DNA of 64,000 bases. Origin: Nyssa sinensis (taxonomy: Eukaryota > Streptophyta > Magnoliopsida > Cornales > Nyssaceae). Below the pieces are notes generated by a model. That model searched no databases. It worked only from the letters and a program-made list of their open reading frames with translations, and was not told the DNA's origin. This document shows, piece by piece, positions 40,912-54,282 of the stretch; within the stretch, counting starts at the first letter, position 1; every line of letters begins with the position of its first letter. The stretch lies in contig VIRR01000568.1 in the NCBI GenBank assembly GCA_008638375.1, positions 62,001 through 126,000 of the forward strand, read 5' to 3'. The translations under genes were made by a program, and so were the position numbers.

Positions 40912-43900
40912 TAGAGGTGTCAATCGGGCCAGGTCGACACGGGGCACAACATGTTAAGAAGCGGCACAACACGATACGGCAGTTGGTGGGCTGGGCACAG
41001 CATGACACCATATGATGGGCCGGGTCGGCATTCCCAAACCCGAGGCCTGGCACAGCCCATTGGCCCGTTAGGCACGGCACAGCCCACTTGGCCCGTCTCA
41101 GTCCAACTACAATTACCTCTTCTTCTTCTTTTTTATTTTAAAAGCATTCTTTTACCATTTTGCCCCTCCAACAATCATATTAACTATTAGTTTAAGGGGC
41201 ATTTTTGAAAAGTTTGTTAAAATGACCATTTTTATCCCTCTAACAACTATATTAACGGCTAGTTTTAAGGGTAAAATTAAAAATTAACTAACTAAATTTT
41301 TCTTTAAATACCCTTCCACGTCATTTCAGTTTTCCTCACCAATTCACTCATCTTTCCTCTACTCTACAATGATTTCTACAAGTTGTCTCATCAATAATAA
41401 CTCAATTTATATTTTTACAAGCATTCTTTATAAACATTTTATAATTGTATTGAAAATTTAAGTGTGATCAAGTCTATTACAATTGCAAGTTTGCGAATTG
41501 TAGGAAGATTAACCACATTCAATTCATGAATTCAACAGACTGATATATTTCTTTATTAGTTGTTATTATTAAATAATAATAATTTTTATCAGTTAGTTGT
41601 TATTATTAAAAAAATTAAAATAATAATTGATTAATTAGTATTATTGTTTAATTGTTTTTATTATTAGTATTATTTTTAATTGTTATTGTTTAATTATATT
41701 AAATTTGAAAATGGACTCTATTGAAAATGTTAATCTAGAAAACTTTAACTATGGTGAATTTATTGAATTTGATGAAAAATAAGAACATTCTTCAGCCGAT
41801 ACTAGTGTCCTTACACCAAGCGATGTCACATCTAGTCGTACTCCTAGGAGGCTAGGCTTAAAAATTCCCGCACATCGGGAGTGTGAGCTCATTTTACCTT
41901 AGAATAATTAACAATTAATGACCAAATAGAAGAACGGGTTGTTTGCAAATATTGTAAGACCGATTATACATGTAAAAGTAGTAGTTACACATGTCATCTT
42001 AATAGACATATAAAAAATTGTCTAGAAAAATATGGCATTAATGATCATAGATAAGTACAACTTAGTCAAAGTAGTAGTAGTAATAGTGGTGCTGTGAAAA
42101 ATTGGACATAACAATGCAAGGGATGACATTGCTAGATATATAACTGTTAGGGAGCAACCTTTACTTTTTGGGGAGGATATTTATTTTTAAAATTTAATGC
42201 ATGATTATATGTAACCTGGTCATAAAGTAGTTTCTAAAAATAGTACTAGAAAAGATTGTATGAAAAGTTTTAAAAATTTTTAAAATGATTTAATTACTGA
42301 ACTTTCTTCTTTTAATGCATCTATTTTTTGCAGATCTAAATTATGGAGTGGAAGGAATAATGAAAATTATTGTTGTGTGATTGCATATTATATTAACAAT
42401 AATTGGATTTTAAATAAAAAAAAAATTATTGCATTCCGTAGCATGGATCATCCTCATAATGCTAGGAATATATTTATTTGTATTATGAATGTTTATAGAA
42501 AATATGGGGTTCAAAATAAAAATTTTAGCATTACTTTAGATAATGCTACTACTAATACTACTTCTATTGACATGTTTAAACATATTTTATGATCACCATT
42601 TGGTGGTGTTTTTTTTGCATGATAGATGTGTTTATCATATAATTAATTTAATGGTGCAAGATGGTTTGAAATTAATTAATGTCGAAATAGAAAAAATTAG
42701 AATAGCAATTTTTTAGATTTTTAATTCAAATTCTAGAGCTTGTGAATTAAAATTTTATGAAGAAGTTGTAATTTACAACCAAAAAAATTTAAAGCAAATG
42801 TTACAACTCGTTAGAACTCGACATATATTATGCTCGAGTCTTCTAAGAAATACGACCAAGTAATTACTGATTTTTATAATGAAATGTGTCAATTACATTT
42901 TAACTACTCTAGATTGGGCCTTAACTTTTATATTTAAATCATTTTTAGAAATTTTTTATTCTACAATAAATAATTGTTCGGGTGTTTATTATCTCATTTC
43001 TTGTATTCTTTTGTCCGAATTATATAATATTTTTTATATTTTTGTAATACATAGAAAAAATTAGAATTTTAAATATATATGTGCAGTAATGGAAGAAAAA
43101 TCTTAAAAATATAGGGAAGAATTACCTCCAAATTTACTTTAGTTGCAGTAATGGATCCAAGAATAAAATGACTTGTGTAGAGTATTTTATTGATGGAATA
43201 ATAGAAAATTTAAATTGTCAATTCAGAATTACTAATGAACAAATAAAAAGTTTATTATACGATGTATTTAAAAAATATGTAATAAAATATTGGAATAATG
43301 AAACTGAAAATGTTGTTTCCACTTTTTCTTCTAACGTTTTGAGTAAAAGTCATGCATTTGCATTTCTTAATAGGAGAAGATCGTCAGGTACTTCTTCTTC
43401 CTTCTCCTCTTCTTCTTCTAACTCTGAACTAACTAGGTATTTAAAAACTAACCTTATGAGTTTTCTAACTACTAAAGAAATAAACAATTTTGATATTTTG
43501 ACATGGTGAAAATCAAATGAGAAGAGTTTTCCTATACTTTCCATCATGGTCTGTGATCTACTAATACCTCCCGTCTCAACAGTAGTATCGGAGTCTGCTT
43601 TTAGTACAAGTAACAGGGTACTAGATGAAAGAAAATTCATGTTGGTATCGGACATTTTGGAGGCCCTCATTTCCACGAAAGATTGGGAGAAATCAAGACT
43701 TCGCATTCAAAATCGGATGGATGAGGAGACGATGTTAGCTTTCACAAACTTAGACGTAGATACAGATTTATCACAAATTTCATTGGAATAAATTACTTTT
43801 ATTATATATTTAAAAAATCACATTGTAATACAAATGCAAAGAAAAGAATTATGTAAGGCTAGATCCTGAAATGGTACGTAAGCAGTCTAATACTTATTAT

Positions 43901-44043
43901 AATATAGATACAGTCACAAAAAAAAATTGTTTGTAATTCATTTTTATTTTTATTTTTAATAAAATATTGAGCTTTATTTCATTATAGTGCAAAATATTTT
44001 AAATCTTATTCTAAATTTTTTTTAAAAAAGATAAACAACTTAA

Positions 44044-44085
<42 letters not shown>

Positions 44086-44416
44086 CTACCTAACATTTAA
44101 CTACAAGGTAACAACATTAAAGTAAATAAATCTTAATCTAACATTTTTCTAAAAAATAAATAAATTAATTAATCTAACATTTTTATATAAAAAAAAAGTA
44201 AATAACTTTAAAAAATATATCATGTAATCTTTTTAAAAAAATTGACAAAATTTTTTTGGAAAAGTCCGTCGCCGGTCGAGCTATGCCAAGCTGGACCTGA
44301 TAGTTTCGAAGCTCAACACAACACAGCCCGTTTGATGAACTGAGCTGACATAACATGACTTGATGGTCCAAATATACTGAATAAAACAGACCGGACCGAC
44401 CCGTTTGACACCTCTA
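40912..44416 (+). mobile_element. hAT-type DNA transposon, unit 1 copy (3505 bp, defective)
   Basis: The terminal inverted repeat TAGAGGTGTCAA is at 40912-40923 and its reverse complement TTGACACCTCTA at 44405-44416, flanked by an 8-bp target duplication with one mismatch. These fit the hAT superfamily. Subterminal GC-rich sequence at both ends (40925-41100 and 44265-44400) surrounds an AT-rich core with a decayed transposase on the plus strand. The element is present at the same place in both tandem units (partner 59567-63139), so it inserted before the duplication. A (TA)n microsatellite near 44050-44080 varies between copies. Confidence 0.88.
41711..43791 (+). pseudogene. hAT transposase pseudogene (RICESLEEPER/Ac-like), unit 1
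   Basis: Begins MDSIENVNLENFNYGEF with a stop soon after (about 41780). A BED zinc finger is still readable near 41920-42054 (CKYC...HLNRHIKNC). Scattered fragments of the catalytic core follow, then a C-terminal dimerisation region in two frames: IKYWNNETENVVSTF (43168-43509) and SESAFSTSNRVLDERK...LISTKDWEK (43546-43791). The expected WW before KSNEKSFPILS has become W-stop (TGA 43507-43509). Many stops and frameshifts; inactive. Confidence 0.85.
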
Positions 44417-44424
44417 AATTTTAC

Positions 44425-45373
44425 TATTCGGTGCTCATGGGCATTGAAATAGATTTCAAGAAGATGGTGATTGAGTTTCCTGGTCAAGTTTAGATGAAGT
44501 GGGCTGTTCAGAAACTCAAAAAGTAGAATGTGCTGAGGATAAAAATTGTATATAGTTTGACTGAATGTATTCATTGGATTTACACACATATGTATGTATG
44601 TATGTATGTATATGAACGGGCAGATCAAGGGGTCAAAAATTTTAAAATTTCAACTTCTGTATTCTAATTCTGCTTAAAAAATTGAAAAATTAGGAATTGA
44701 GCACCCAAAATTTGTTGAATTTCATAAAATTTCTCTCAAATTTCTAATGTATACATTTTCCCCCGTGCATTAATGAAATTATAATTGGATATCATCCAAT
44801 TTATTGTATGTGGACAAGAACAACAACAAAACAAAGAAAGATCAATTCAAATGCATATTTATCATTTTGCAGTGTAATATTGATTTTTTTAATTGAAAAA
44901 GTAAATGCTATATTATTCAAGATTTAAATTCAAAAATACTGTTTATATAATGTGATACTCTCTCATTAATTATCCATCACACAATTAATGTGATGAACCA
45001 CCAAATGTTGTCAAATCCTTTAGTCTGTTCTCGATTGCAATGTACCAAGATCAATGAATATGATGTCCTTTTTTAGGTCAATTTTTTTTTTCTTTTTTGT
45101 TGTTGCTCTCAAGAAGAAAATCAAAATCATGAAAGAAAACACGAGTGTCTAATTTATTATAAATCAATACTTATTTTTGAACTACATAGAGGGAACATCT
45201 ACTATGCAATGCATATTTATTTATTTTTATTAGTCACATGATATTCACGTGATTACATAAGTGACAAGACAAGTAACTAGATAAGAGAAAGTTTCTCTTA
45301 TTTAGTTTGGAGCCACTATTTTTATTATACGCTGGACTAGCGCAACAAAACGAAGAAACACTAATTCAAAAAC
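44425..45373. other. Between hAT element and chitinase B
   Basis: About 44440-44560 looks like a short coding relic (open but interrupted) that I cannot identify. A (TATG)n microsatellite lies near 44590-44612. From about 44765 the sequence resembles the 3' flank of chitinase A. No gene. Confidence 0.5.
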
Positions 45374-47140
<1,767 letters not shown>

Positions 47141-48436
47141 TCACATTCCCACCTTTAAACCAAGGTCTTCAAGCTTCACCACGCCAAGTAATCTCTTCAA
47201 CTTCAAAAAAGAATTTATTTGAAGCGACTTTGTAAAAATATCTACAACTTGTTGTTCAGAATGACAAAATTCAAGTTCGATCTCCATGTCATTCACCAAG
47301 TCACGAATGAAGTGAAACTTGATATCAATGTGCTTGCTGCTCCCATGAAAAACTGGATTCTTCATCAATGCAATGGCTGACTTGTTATCACAAAATATTG
47401 TTGTAGGTCCATCATTCTTGTATTTTAGAACACCGAGCATCCGTCGTAACCAAATTGCTTGAGTAGCAGTATTTCCTACTACAATGTACTCTGCCTCTAC
47501 TGTTGAAAGAGCAACAACTTGCTGCTTTTTAGAAAACCAAGAAAATACACCAGAACCAAGATAAAAGATATATCCTGAAGTACTCTTTCACATCTCAGTA
47601 TCACCTGTCCAATCACTATATGTATATCCAACAAGTTCCAAACTGTTAGAGGATGAGTAAAAAATACCATCACTTTGTGTACCTCAAACGTATCCAAAAA
47701 TCCGTTTAGGAGCTTGCAAGTGAGATTGATGTGGAGTTTCGATAAATCTGTTAATCAACTCAACACCAAACACAATATTTGGCCTACTAGAAGTCAAATA
47801 ACTCAAACTTCCTACCAACCTTTTAAAGTAGGTTGGATTAACGAAATCACATGTCCCATCTCTCACCAACTTCAACCCGTCCTCAACTGGAGTCAAAATT
47901 GGATTGAACTTGTCCATCTTGAACATTTTCAAAATAGCACTGACATACTTTTTCTGTGAAATAAAAATTTCACCATCTGTTTGAACAACTTCAATGCCAA
48001 AAAAATAAGACACCAGTCCTATATCTGTCTTTTCATAGTGAGCTATCATAACTTTCCTGAATTCTGAAATCATTTTTAATTATTGCCAATAAATATCAAA
48101 TTGTCAACATATAAGGACACAATAAGAATATCACTATGAGAATTAGATTTGACATATAAAGTATGCTCATAAGGACATCTCTCAAAACCATGCTCAACAA
48201 AATATGAGTCAATGCGTGTATACCACGTTCTAGGCACTTGCTTCAATCCATACAAGGCCTTATTCAATCTAAAAACTTTGTTTTCATACCCTTTATCACA
48301 TAGCCTACTGGTTGCTCAACATAAACCTCTTCTTTAAGTACAACATTTAAGAAAGCAGATTTAATATCCGTTTGAAAAATTCTCCAATTATTTTGAACAG
48401 TAAAAGAAACAAACATACGAACTGTATCAAATTAAA
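47141..48436 (-). pseudogene. Ty1/copia pol relic: reverse transcriptase to RNase H
   Basis: On the minus strand from 48436: FQTDIKSAFLNVVLKEEVYV, LNKALYGLKQVPRTWY, then the RT active-site strand as YVDN instead of YVDD (within 48076-48267), YFFGIEVVQT, TSSRPNIVFGV, GYTYSDWTGDTE, LSTVEAEY and FCDNKSAIALMKNPVFHGSSKHI, ending GLKVGM-stop at 47141. Several stops and frameshifts separate these blocks. Gag, protease and integrase are absent. The relic ends about 35 bp from the tandem duplication junction, so it lies at the right end of unit 1. Confidence 0.9.
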
Positions 48437-48770
48437 TTTACTTATATTTATTTTAAGTATTTTATTTTTGAAATATTTCGAAGAGATTTGTTTAGCATTT
48501 GAAATAAGACAACAAACATATATGTTATATTTGGTAACAAGAAGTAAATGCCATGTTTTTTTTTCTTTATGTTATTCAAACAATAACTACAATTATACCC
48601 CAACTCAATTTATAGACATGTTCCTTCAATTATATTCATTGGGTTCTTTAATTATTTATCATCATAAAAAATTAGTGTTATTTAAATAGTGTTAAAAAAA
48701 CTTACATTTAGAAATAATAATTTGACATGTTTTGTCAGAAATTTATTCCATTCCTAATGGGACGGATATA

Positions 48771-48775
48771 GGGTT
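48771..48775. repeat. Target-site duplication, left (GGGTT)
   Basis: Matches 54278-54282 directly after the terminal CA of the 3' LTR. The aligned position in unit 1 (near 35640) has no insertion. Confidence 0.75.
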
Positions 48776-49187
48776 TGTAATGGCCCGCATCCACTCGGCA
48801 CAATATTGTCCGCTTTGGGCCTCGGCCCTCACGGGTTTAAAATCCTTGTACCAAGGAGATGTGCAACCATCCATATAAGTCCTTCACTTTTCTTTTCCCC
48901 AAGCGATGTGGGATCCATTACTCTCTCCCCTCAAGGGCGTGCAGCCATCCACTCCCACTCAGGAGAGCCCGCGTCCTCGCAGCGCACCTCTGGCTGGGGT
49001 CCAGCTCTGATACCATCTGTAACGGCCCGCATCCACTCAGCACAATATTGTCCGCTTTGGGCCTCGGCCCGCACGGGTTTAAAACACGTTGTACCAAGGA
49101 GATGTGCAACCATCCATATAAGTCCTTCACTTTTCCCTTCCCCAGGCGATGTGGGATCCATTACTCTCTCCCCTCAAGGGCGTGCAG
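48776..49187 (-). mobile_element. TRIM-like tandem array forming most of the 5' LTR
   Basis: Two repeats of about 170 bp (48776-48944 and 49018-49187) are separated by 73 bp. On the minus strand the right repeat ends GGCCGTTACA and is followed by GATGGTATCAGAG (rc of 49005-49017), a tRNA-iMet primer-binding site. A GGGGAGAGAG tract precedes the GATCCCACATCGC start of each LTR portion, as in the TRIM at 629-981. The right copy extends past its LTR start into a polypurine and internal part, so the array is truncated, joined at 49187 to the last 103 bp of the Ty3 LTR. Confidence 0.75.
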
Positions 49188-49289
49188 CTGCGTAAATGGT
49201 AATTAGAAAAGTATTGTGATTATTGAAAAAGGCCTCGGTGGCCGATCACGAACCTCTAATCCGCATAACCCAGGTTTTGGGTCGTGACA
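49187..49289 (+). repeat. 5' LTR tail matching the 3' LTR end
   Basis: 103 bp align without gaps to 54175-54277 with about eight differences by eye. This is the only part of the 5' LTR shared with the 3.46-kb 3' LTR. Confidence 0.9.
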
Positions 49290-49292
49290 GAG

Positions 49293-49304
49293 TGGTATCA
49301 GAGC
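49293..49304 (+). other. Primer-binding site (initiator Met tRNA)
   Basis: TGGTATCAGAGC lies three bases after the 5' LTR end. It is the usual plant LTR element complement of the initiator methionine tRNA 3' end. Confidence 0.9.
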
Positions 49305-49696
49305 TTAGGTTAATGGTCTTTGGGAAGGACCGAAGCAGAACCGAACTTGAGGTTTACTGGGTGTTTAGGATGATCGAATGATCAATAATTTTTGCGAGAT
49401 ATTGAAACGTAGAGACTTTTATATGGGCCTTAGGGTTGGTATTTTCCCAGAAATAGAAATAGTATTAAGTTAGAATTTCGATGGCCCCCGATGATTAGGT
49501 GATAGAGTGATGATTTGGAACAATCATTTGAGCCCCTTTTAGAGTCGATTAGATGACCTTGGGTGAAAATATAGACTGAGTGAGATCGAGATTTATGATT
49601 GAATATGCTCTATGAATATGTGATTTAATGATATAAATTACATGCAGTTGAGAGATTTTGAGTATCTTGTTTTGTGGTTTTAGGTGAAACGAGAGG

Positions 49697-50690
49697 ATGG
49701 CAAATAGGGCAAGGCCTGGGACCAGTGACAACCATGAAGAGAATGCCAGAGAGGATCCTGGCAGTATGGAGCAAACACTGAATGAATTTATCCGCAAAGT
49801 AAGGCGACAGAACAATAGGGGGAATGAAAGGGACAATGTAAACCAACCAAGCTTGGTAGAACGATTCATGAAACTCCAGCCACCTGCATTCACTGGAGCT
49901 CCTAAGGTAGATGAAGTCGAAACTTGGATAATGAGTATGAAGGATATATTTGAGGGAATGGAGTGTCCTGAGGAGAAGAAGGTCACTCTTGCTGCTTTTA
50001 GGCTTCAGGGAGAAGCAAAGCATTGGTGGAACTTAGTGAAAAGGAATCATGCAACGGGCGTTCCGTTCTTGGCTTGGGGGAGATTCACGGAATTATTATA
50101 TGAGAAGTATTTTCCCAAGAGTGTCCGTGAAGGAAAGAAAGTGAAGTTCATTGAGTTAAAGCAGGGAAACATGACAGTTGCTGAGTACGAGGCTAAATTT
50201 ATTGAGTTAGCCCGTTTTGCTCCAGACATGATAGAAGTTGAGTGTGATAAGGCAAAGAGATTTGAGGGGGACTAAAAAGGAGCATTCATGACCGCGTTTC
50301 ACTATTCCAGTCCGAGTCGTACTCTGAAATTGTAAACATGGCCCTAATCGCAGAAACGAACAACGAATAATATTTAAAAGCCCAAAACCAAAGAAAAAGA
50401 GCTCTCAATGCTGAGAAAATAGGAGAAGGGTCAGGTAAGAAAACTGGAGGGAATTCAAACAAGAGACATGAAACTTCAAAGGAGCAGGCAAAGGAGCCGG
50501 ATCAAGACAAGCCAGATAAATGTCAGCGATGTGGAGGTCTCCATAAGGATGAACAATGTTGGTGGAACACGGGAGCCTGCTTTGAGTGTGGCAAGAAGGG
50601 ACACCAAGTGAAGGTTTGCCCAGATAAACCAGCACAACCGCGACTCTATCAGCTGACCAACAATTGTCCCGCCCCTAACAAAAAGACATG
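49697..50690 (+). pseudogene. Ty3-type gag, damaged
   Basis: Starts MANRARPGTSDNHEENARED at 49697. The retrotransposon gag domain is clear (LQPPAFTGAPKVDEVETWI, LQGEAKHWWNLVKR, EYEAKFIELARFAPDM). One missing base in the G run near 50266-50270 closes the first frame at 50273-50275; the next frame continues GLKRSIHDRVSLFQSESYSE, meets a nonsense codon (expected NNEEYLKAQ) near 50368, then reads to two zinc knuckles: CQRCGGLHKDEQC and CFECGKKGHQVKVC. It ends at about 50690. Two lesions make it unlikely to be translated whole. Confidence 0.88.
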
Positions 50691-50800
50691 AGGTAAGACC
50701 CTATTTTTGAATCGTTGATTTTAGATACTATGGGATTGATATAGTGAGAAGTACATAACACACCCCTAGTTAGCTTAAGTTTTGAGGACAAAACTCTTTG

Positions 50801-50813
50801 AAGAGGGGGAGGA
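50801..50813 (+). other. Polypurine tract
   Basis: AAGAGGGGGAGGA directly precedes the TG of the 3' LTR at 50814. It primes plus-strand synthesis. Confidence 0.85.
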
Positions 50814-53800
50814 TGTAATGCCTTGACCCATCTATCGGAATATTAAATTGCGAATTTAAGTAATGAAAATTTTACGAGACGAAATAGCACGTCACAAAAA
50901 GAGTTAAATAGAAAAAAAAAAAATAAATTTACAAATAAATAAATAAATAAATAATGACAAATAAATTAAATTAAATTAAATTAAATTGTCACAACAAGAC
51001 CTAAAAGGAAAAATAGACAAATTGAACCAAAATTGAGGTCAATGGGTTTTGAACCCTTGACCCAAAAAAAAGCAAGAAGTTTGGCCCAAAAAGAAAAGCC
51101 ACTTAGGCTGCCCACCTTTTGTGCTTTATTTTGTCATATAATTGTATATATATACATCAAAAGGAAGCCCCACCTCTCAACCCACCAATAGGATTTCATG
51201 CAACCAAAGAATTGATTTTTAAATTAAAAACAATAAAATATGAGTACTATTATATATTTACATTTCGTGTGTGTGGCCTCCATTTCAGAAAATCAGAACT
51301 TGTGTGAGTGTATGTTCAGCTTTATAGAGAGAGAAAGTTAGAGTGAGAAGGAGAGATCAAGTGTGTATGCATGCATTGTTTGTGACTGTTTGGAAAGGCG
51401 CTAGGAAAGGGAGGAAACTGGGCTGGTTAGAGAAAGCTTGAGGGATTCCAGTTGAGCCTATGAGAGGAGAAAGAGACATTGTTTGAAGGTATAAAACAAA
51501 CCCAATGATTTTCTCTCTCTAAATTTCTTTATGCACAAGCTATTTTGGGGTTTAATGGTTGCATGCATGGCCCTATTGTGATGAATCTAACATATTAGAA
51601 GCCAAATGAATGAGTTTGGGGGCTTGGAAATCACAACCACCATGGCTGCTATTAACGAAGCTTCAAGCTTGCCCAGAAATGAACTTAAACCAAACCTTAT
51701 TTTGTGAATGGGGATTAAAACTAGATCCTCATAGGATCACAGAGAAACAAAAATCAATCGATTTGGGCCAGAAATGAGCAACCAGTGGCCACTTACAGGT
51801 CACGGTGTAAATCTTGATAGTTATCATTTTGTGTGAGATTTTTAAGCTAAATGGTGTAAAACTAGTGCATTTGGGGTGCAATGAAGGTTGATGATTAAAT
51901 TAAGTGAAATCAGAATGAGAAACTAACGTGAAATCAAGAAAAAAATGAAAGAAAAATTTGCAGTTTTCGGCGCCGGTGCTAGAGACGATGCCGGAGTAGT
52001 GACCGGAAAAGCGTGGGGACGAAGGCACTGTGTGGTCGGGTCATTCGAGCTAGGTGTCGGGTCTGGTTCGACCCGAGTGTAGTTGGATCTGGGTGCATAG
52101 TGAAACGGCGACGTTGGATTATGTTTCATGACGTCATCATGACGTAATGCTGACATAGTAAACCGAACCAACCCACTTGATTATTGACCAAACCAAGCCG
52201 GTCCAATCAAATCGGGACTGAACCGGTTAGTCTATTGTGAAGTTTTCTAAAATTTCATTTTGACCCCCCAGCTTTCGGTTAATTATAAAATCACCCAGAA
52301 AATTAAATAAAAATTAATTTAAAATCCTTTTTAAATTAAGAAAATTACCAAAACACCCCTAAACCAAAAATTAGTCAAACAAAGTCCAAATAAAATAAAA
52401 GAATAGTGTAACCCAATGTTTTTGGGCATTCCAGACTCAACGGTGAAGTCCGATTTTTGAAATTGAGCCCCAAAAATTAAGACACGTGAAACGTAAAATT
52501 ACCATTTTACCCTATTGATACCCGGGGCCAAATAAATATAAAAGATAGTCTATCTTGACTATTTTGGGCAATCCGAACTCAATGGTAAAGTCCATTCTGG
52601 CAAACGAAGTATCGAAAAATATAACACGTAAAAATATAAAATTACAAAAAATATCCTAGGCTTAAAATAAACTATAGGAAAGCAAATTTAGGTCTAAAAA
52701 AATCTAAACTAATTATCTTCGACACCTTGAACCTAACGGAGACATCCTTGTGGGAAAATTGGAATAGAGAGGGCTCTAAATTGACAGTTAAATTATGTGA
52801 TACTTTGAACAAGAAAATAATAAGGTTTTGAATTGTGATTATAGGAACTCTCGTTAAGGAAGGATTTTTGGAAATTGCTTTTGGGACATCAGGTGAGTAT
52901 TTTCATACCATGTTGAGGTGAATTTTTTTTATAGATATAAATATCGAACTCTTGTATAATTTGAAAATAGACCCTTCTGTTTGAAATCGATTTGAATGAC
53001 TTATTGACAATTGTCATTTCCTGATAGTTTGTAAAATGCTCATGACACTATAACAGTTTTTCTCACAAATCTTTGAACTGTTTTGATTAAAGGCCAAATA
53101 TGATATTCTTAATAAAATGATTAAGATTGTTATTGATGTTATTGATTTTAGAAATGATTTTGATGCTTTGAATAATAGAATCTTCTATGATTGGTCATCA
53201 TTGAACAGATTGTGACCTTATTGAACCCTAACCACTGGGTATACGAGTGGTACTATTGAATTTGATCTCAGTCAGCGAGGTTCTAATTTGTTGGCATTTG
53301 AACCCTAACCACGGGGTATATTGGTGGTATTTTTGAATATGATCTCAGTCAGCGAGGTGCTAATTTGTTGGCCATAGAAGAGTAATTTTTAATGATTTAA
53401 ACTTATATGAATATTGAATGGGAACTATGATTGAACTTTGAAACATCGAATTGCGAACTATTGAACTAGGATTTTGATTATCAGACCATGAATTTGTTAT
53501 CGAACTATGTTACCGAACTATGATGTTGATTTTGAACTACGGCTATTGAATTTGAAAATGACTTTGAACCGTGACTGTGAACGAGTTACAATAATTGAAC
53601 TATGATGTCGATTTGACTGTGATTATTAATATTGGAAACGACTTTGAACCCTGTTTGAATTATAATACTAATCTTCATTATCAAACTATGTTATTGGATC
53701 ATGATTTTGAATGCGCTATGTTATCGATTTTGATTTTTGAATGTGATTGACTGAATTGATTGAAAACGACTTTGATGCTAGTTTCTGATACCTTGATATG

Positions 53801-54277
53801 ACGTATTCTAATTCCATACAAGTATAGACATTTCAGAATGTATTACATAGTAGTTTTGAAACCCTTGGCATGTTATGAAAGTATTCATTGGGCTTGTTGA
53901 AGCTCACCCCATCCTCTTAACATTTTTCAGGTAAGGACTAGACAAACTTGCTTTCAGGTGATGCAGGATAAGTGCTTAAGTGACGAAGCGAGTTCTTTTG
54001 ATAAGCCCTTGACCGAGGATAGATTAGATTTTTGGGATCTTATGTATTAAGTTTTGTAATATTATGCTACTCTTGACTTAGAAACTATGATCTTTGATGA
54101 TGGTATTTGGATTGACCAACTAAGTTATGTAGCTTATTTTGTGGATGTGGAAAAAAAAAAAAAAAATTTATTCCGCTGTGTAAATGGTAATTAGAAAAGT
54201 ATTGTAATTATTGAAAAAGGCATCGGTAGCTGATCACGAACCTCTAATCTGCATAAGCCGGGTTTTGGGTCGTGACA
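50814..54277 (+). repeat. 3' LTR, 3464 bp
   Basis: TGTAATGCC...GTCGTGACA. Same family as the solo LTR 5595-8759. Internal repeats: a module with CCGA/GACTCAA(C/T)GGT(A/G)AAGTCC near 52430 and 52570, and a tandem duplication of about 77 bp at 53222-53374 ending CAGTCAGCGAGG. Donor CAG|GTGAGTAT at 52892/52893 and acceptors TTTTTCAG (53930) and CTTTCAG (53957) are placed as in the solo LTR. No convincing protein is encoded over this length. Confidence 0.9.
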
Positions 54278-54282
54278 GGGTT
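54278..54282. repeat. Target-site duplication, right (GGGTT)
   Basis: Pairs with 48771-48775. Confidence 0.75.

Larger units (their letters stand above)
48776..54277 (+). mobile_element. Non-autonomous Ty3-type LTR retrotransposon, gag only
   Basis: A TG...CA element of 5502 bp flanked by GGGTT. Parts: 514-bp chimeric 5' LTR (48776-49289); primer-binding site; damaged gag; a short remnant resembling the end of pol (SFEDKTL-like, near 50780); polypurine tract; 3464-bp 3' LTR. Protease, reverse transcriptase, RNase H and integrase are absent: only about 120 bp separate the gag stop from the LTR. The gag has the double zinc knuckle typical of Del/Tekay-like chromoviruses, and long LTRs also fit that group. 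It must have been mobilised by a relative, or lost pol after insertion. Confidence 0.85.

Noticed and set aside
43350..43706. 118-codon frame antisense to the hAT transposase
   Set aside because: Shadow of the C-terminal transposase region, repeated at 62005-62361 only through duplication.
44440..44640. Possible exon between hAT element and chitinase B
   Set aside because: Open for a short stretch only and contains stops in the best frame; no family recognised.
48806..49206. Overlapping open frames on both strands
   Set aside because: They arise from the GC-richer TRIM-like array and repeat with it.
49293..49304. tRNA-like TGGTATCAGAGC
   Set aside because: Too short for a tRNA gene and in exactly the primer-binding position of an LTR element.
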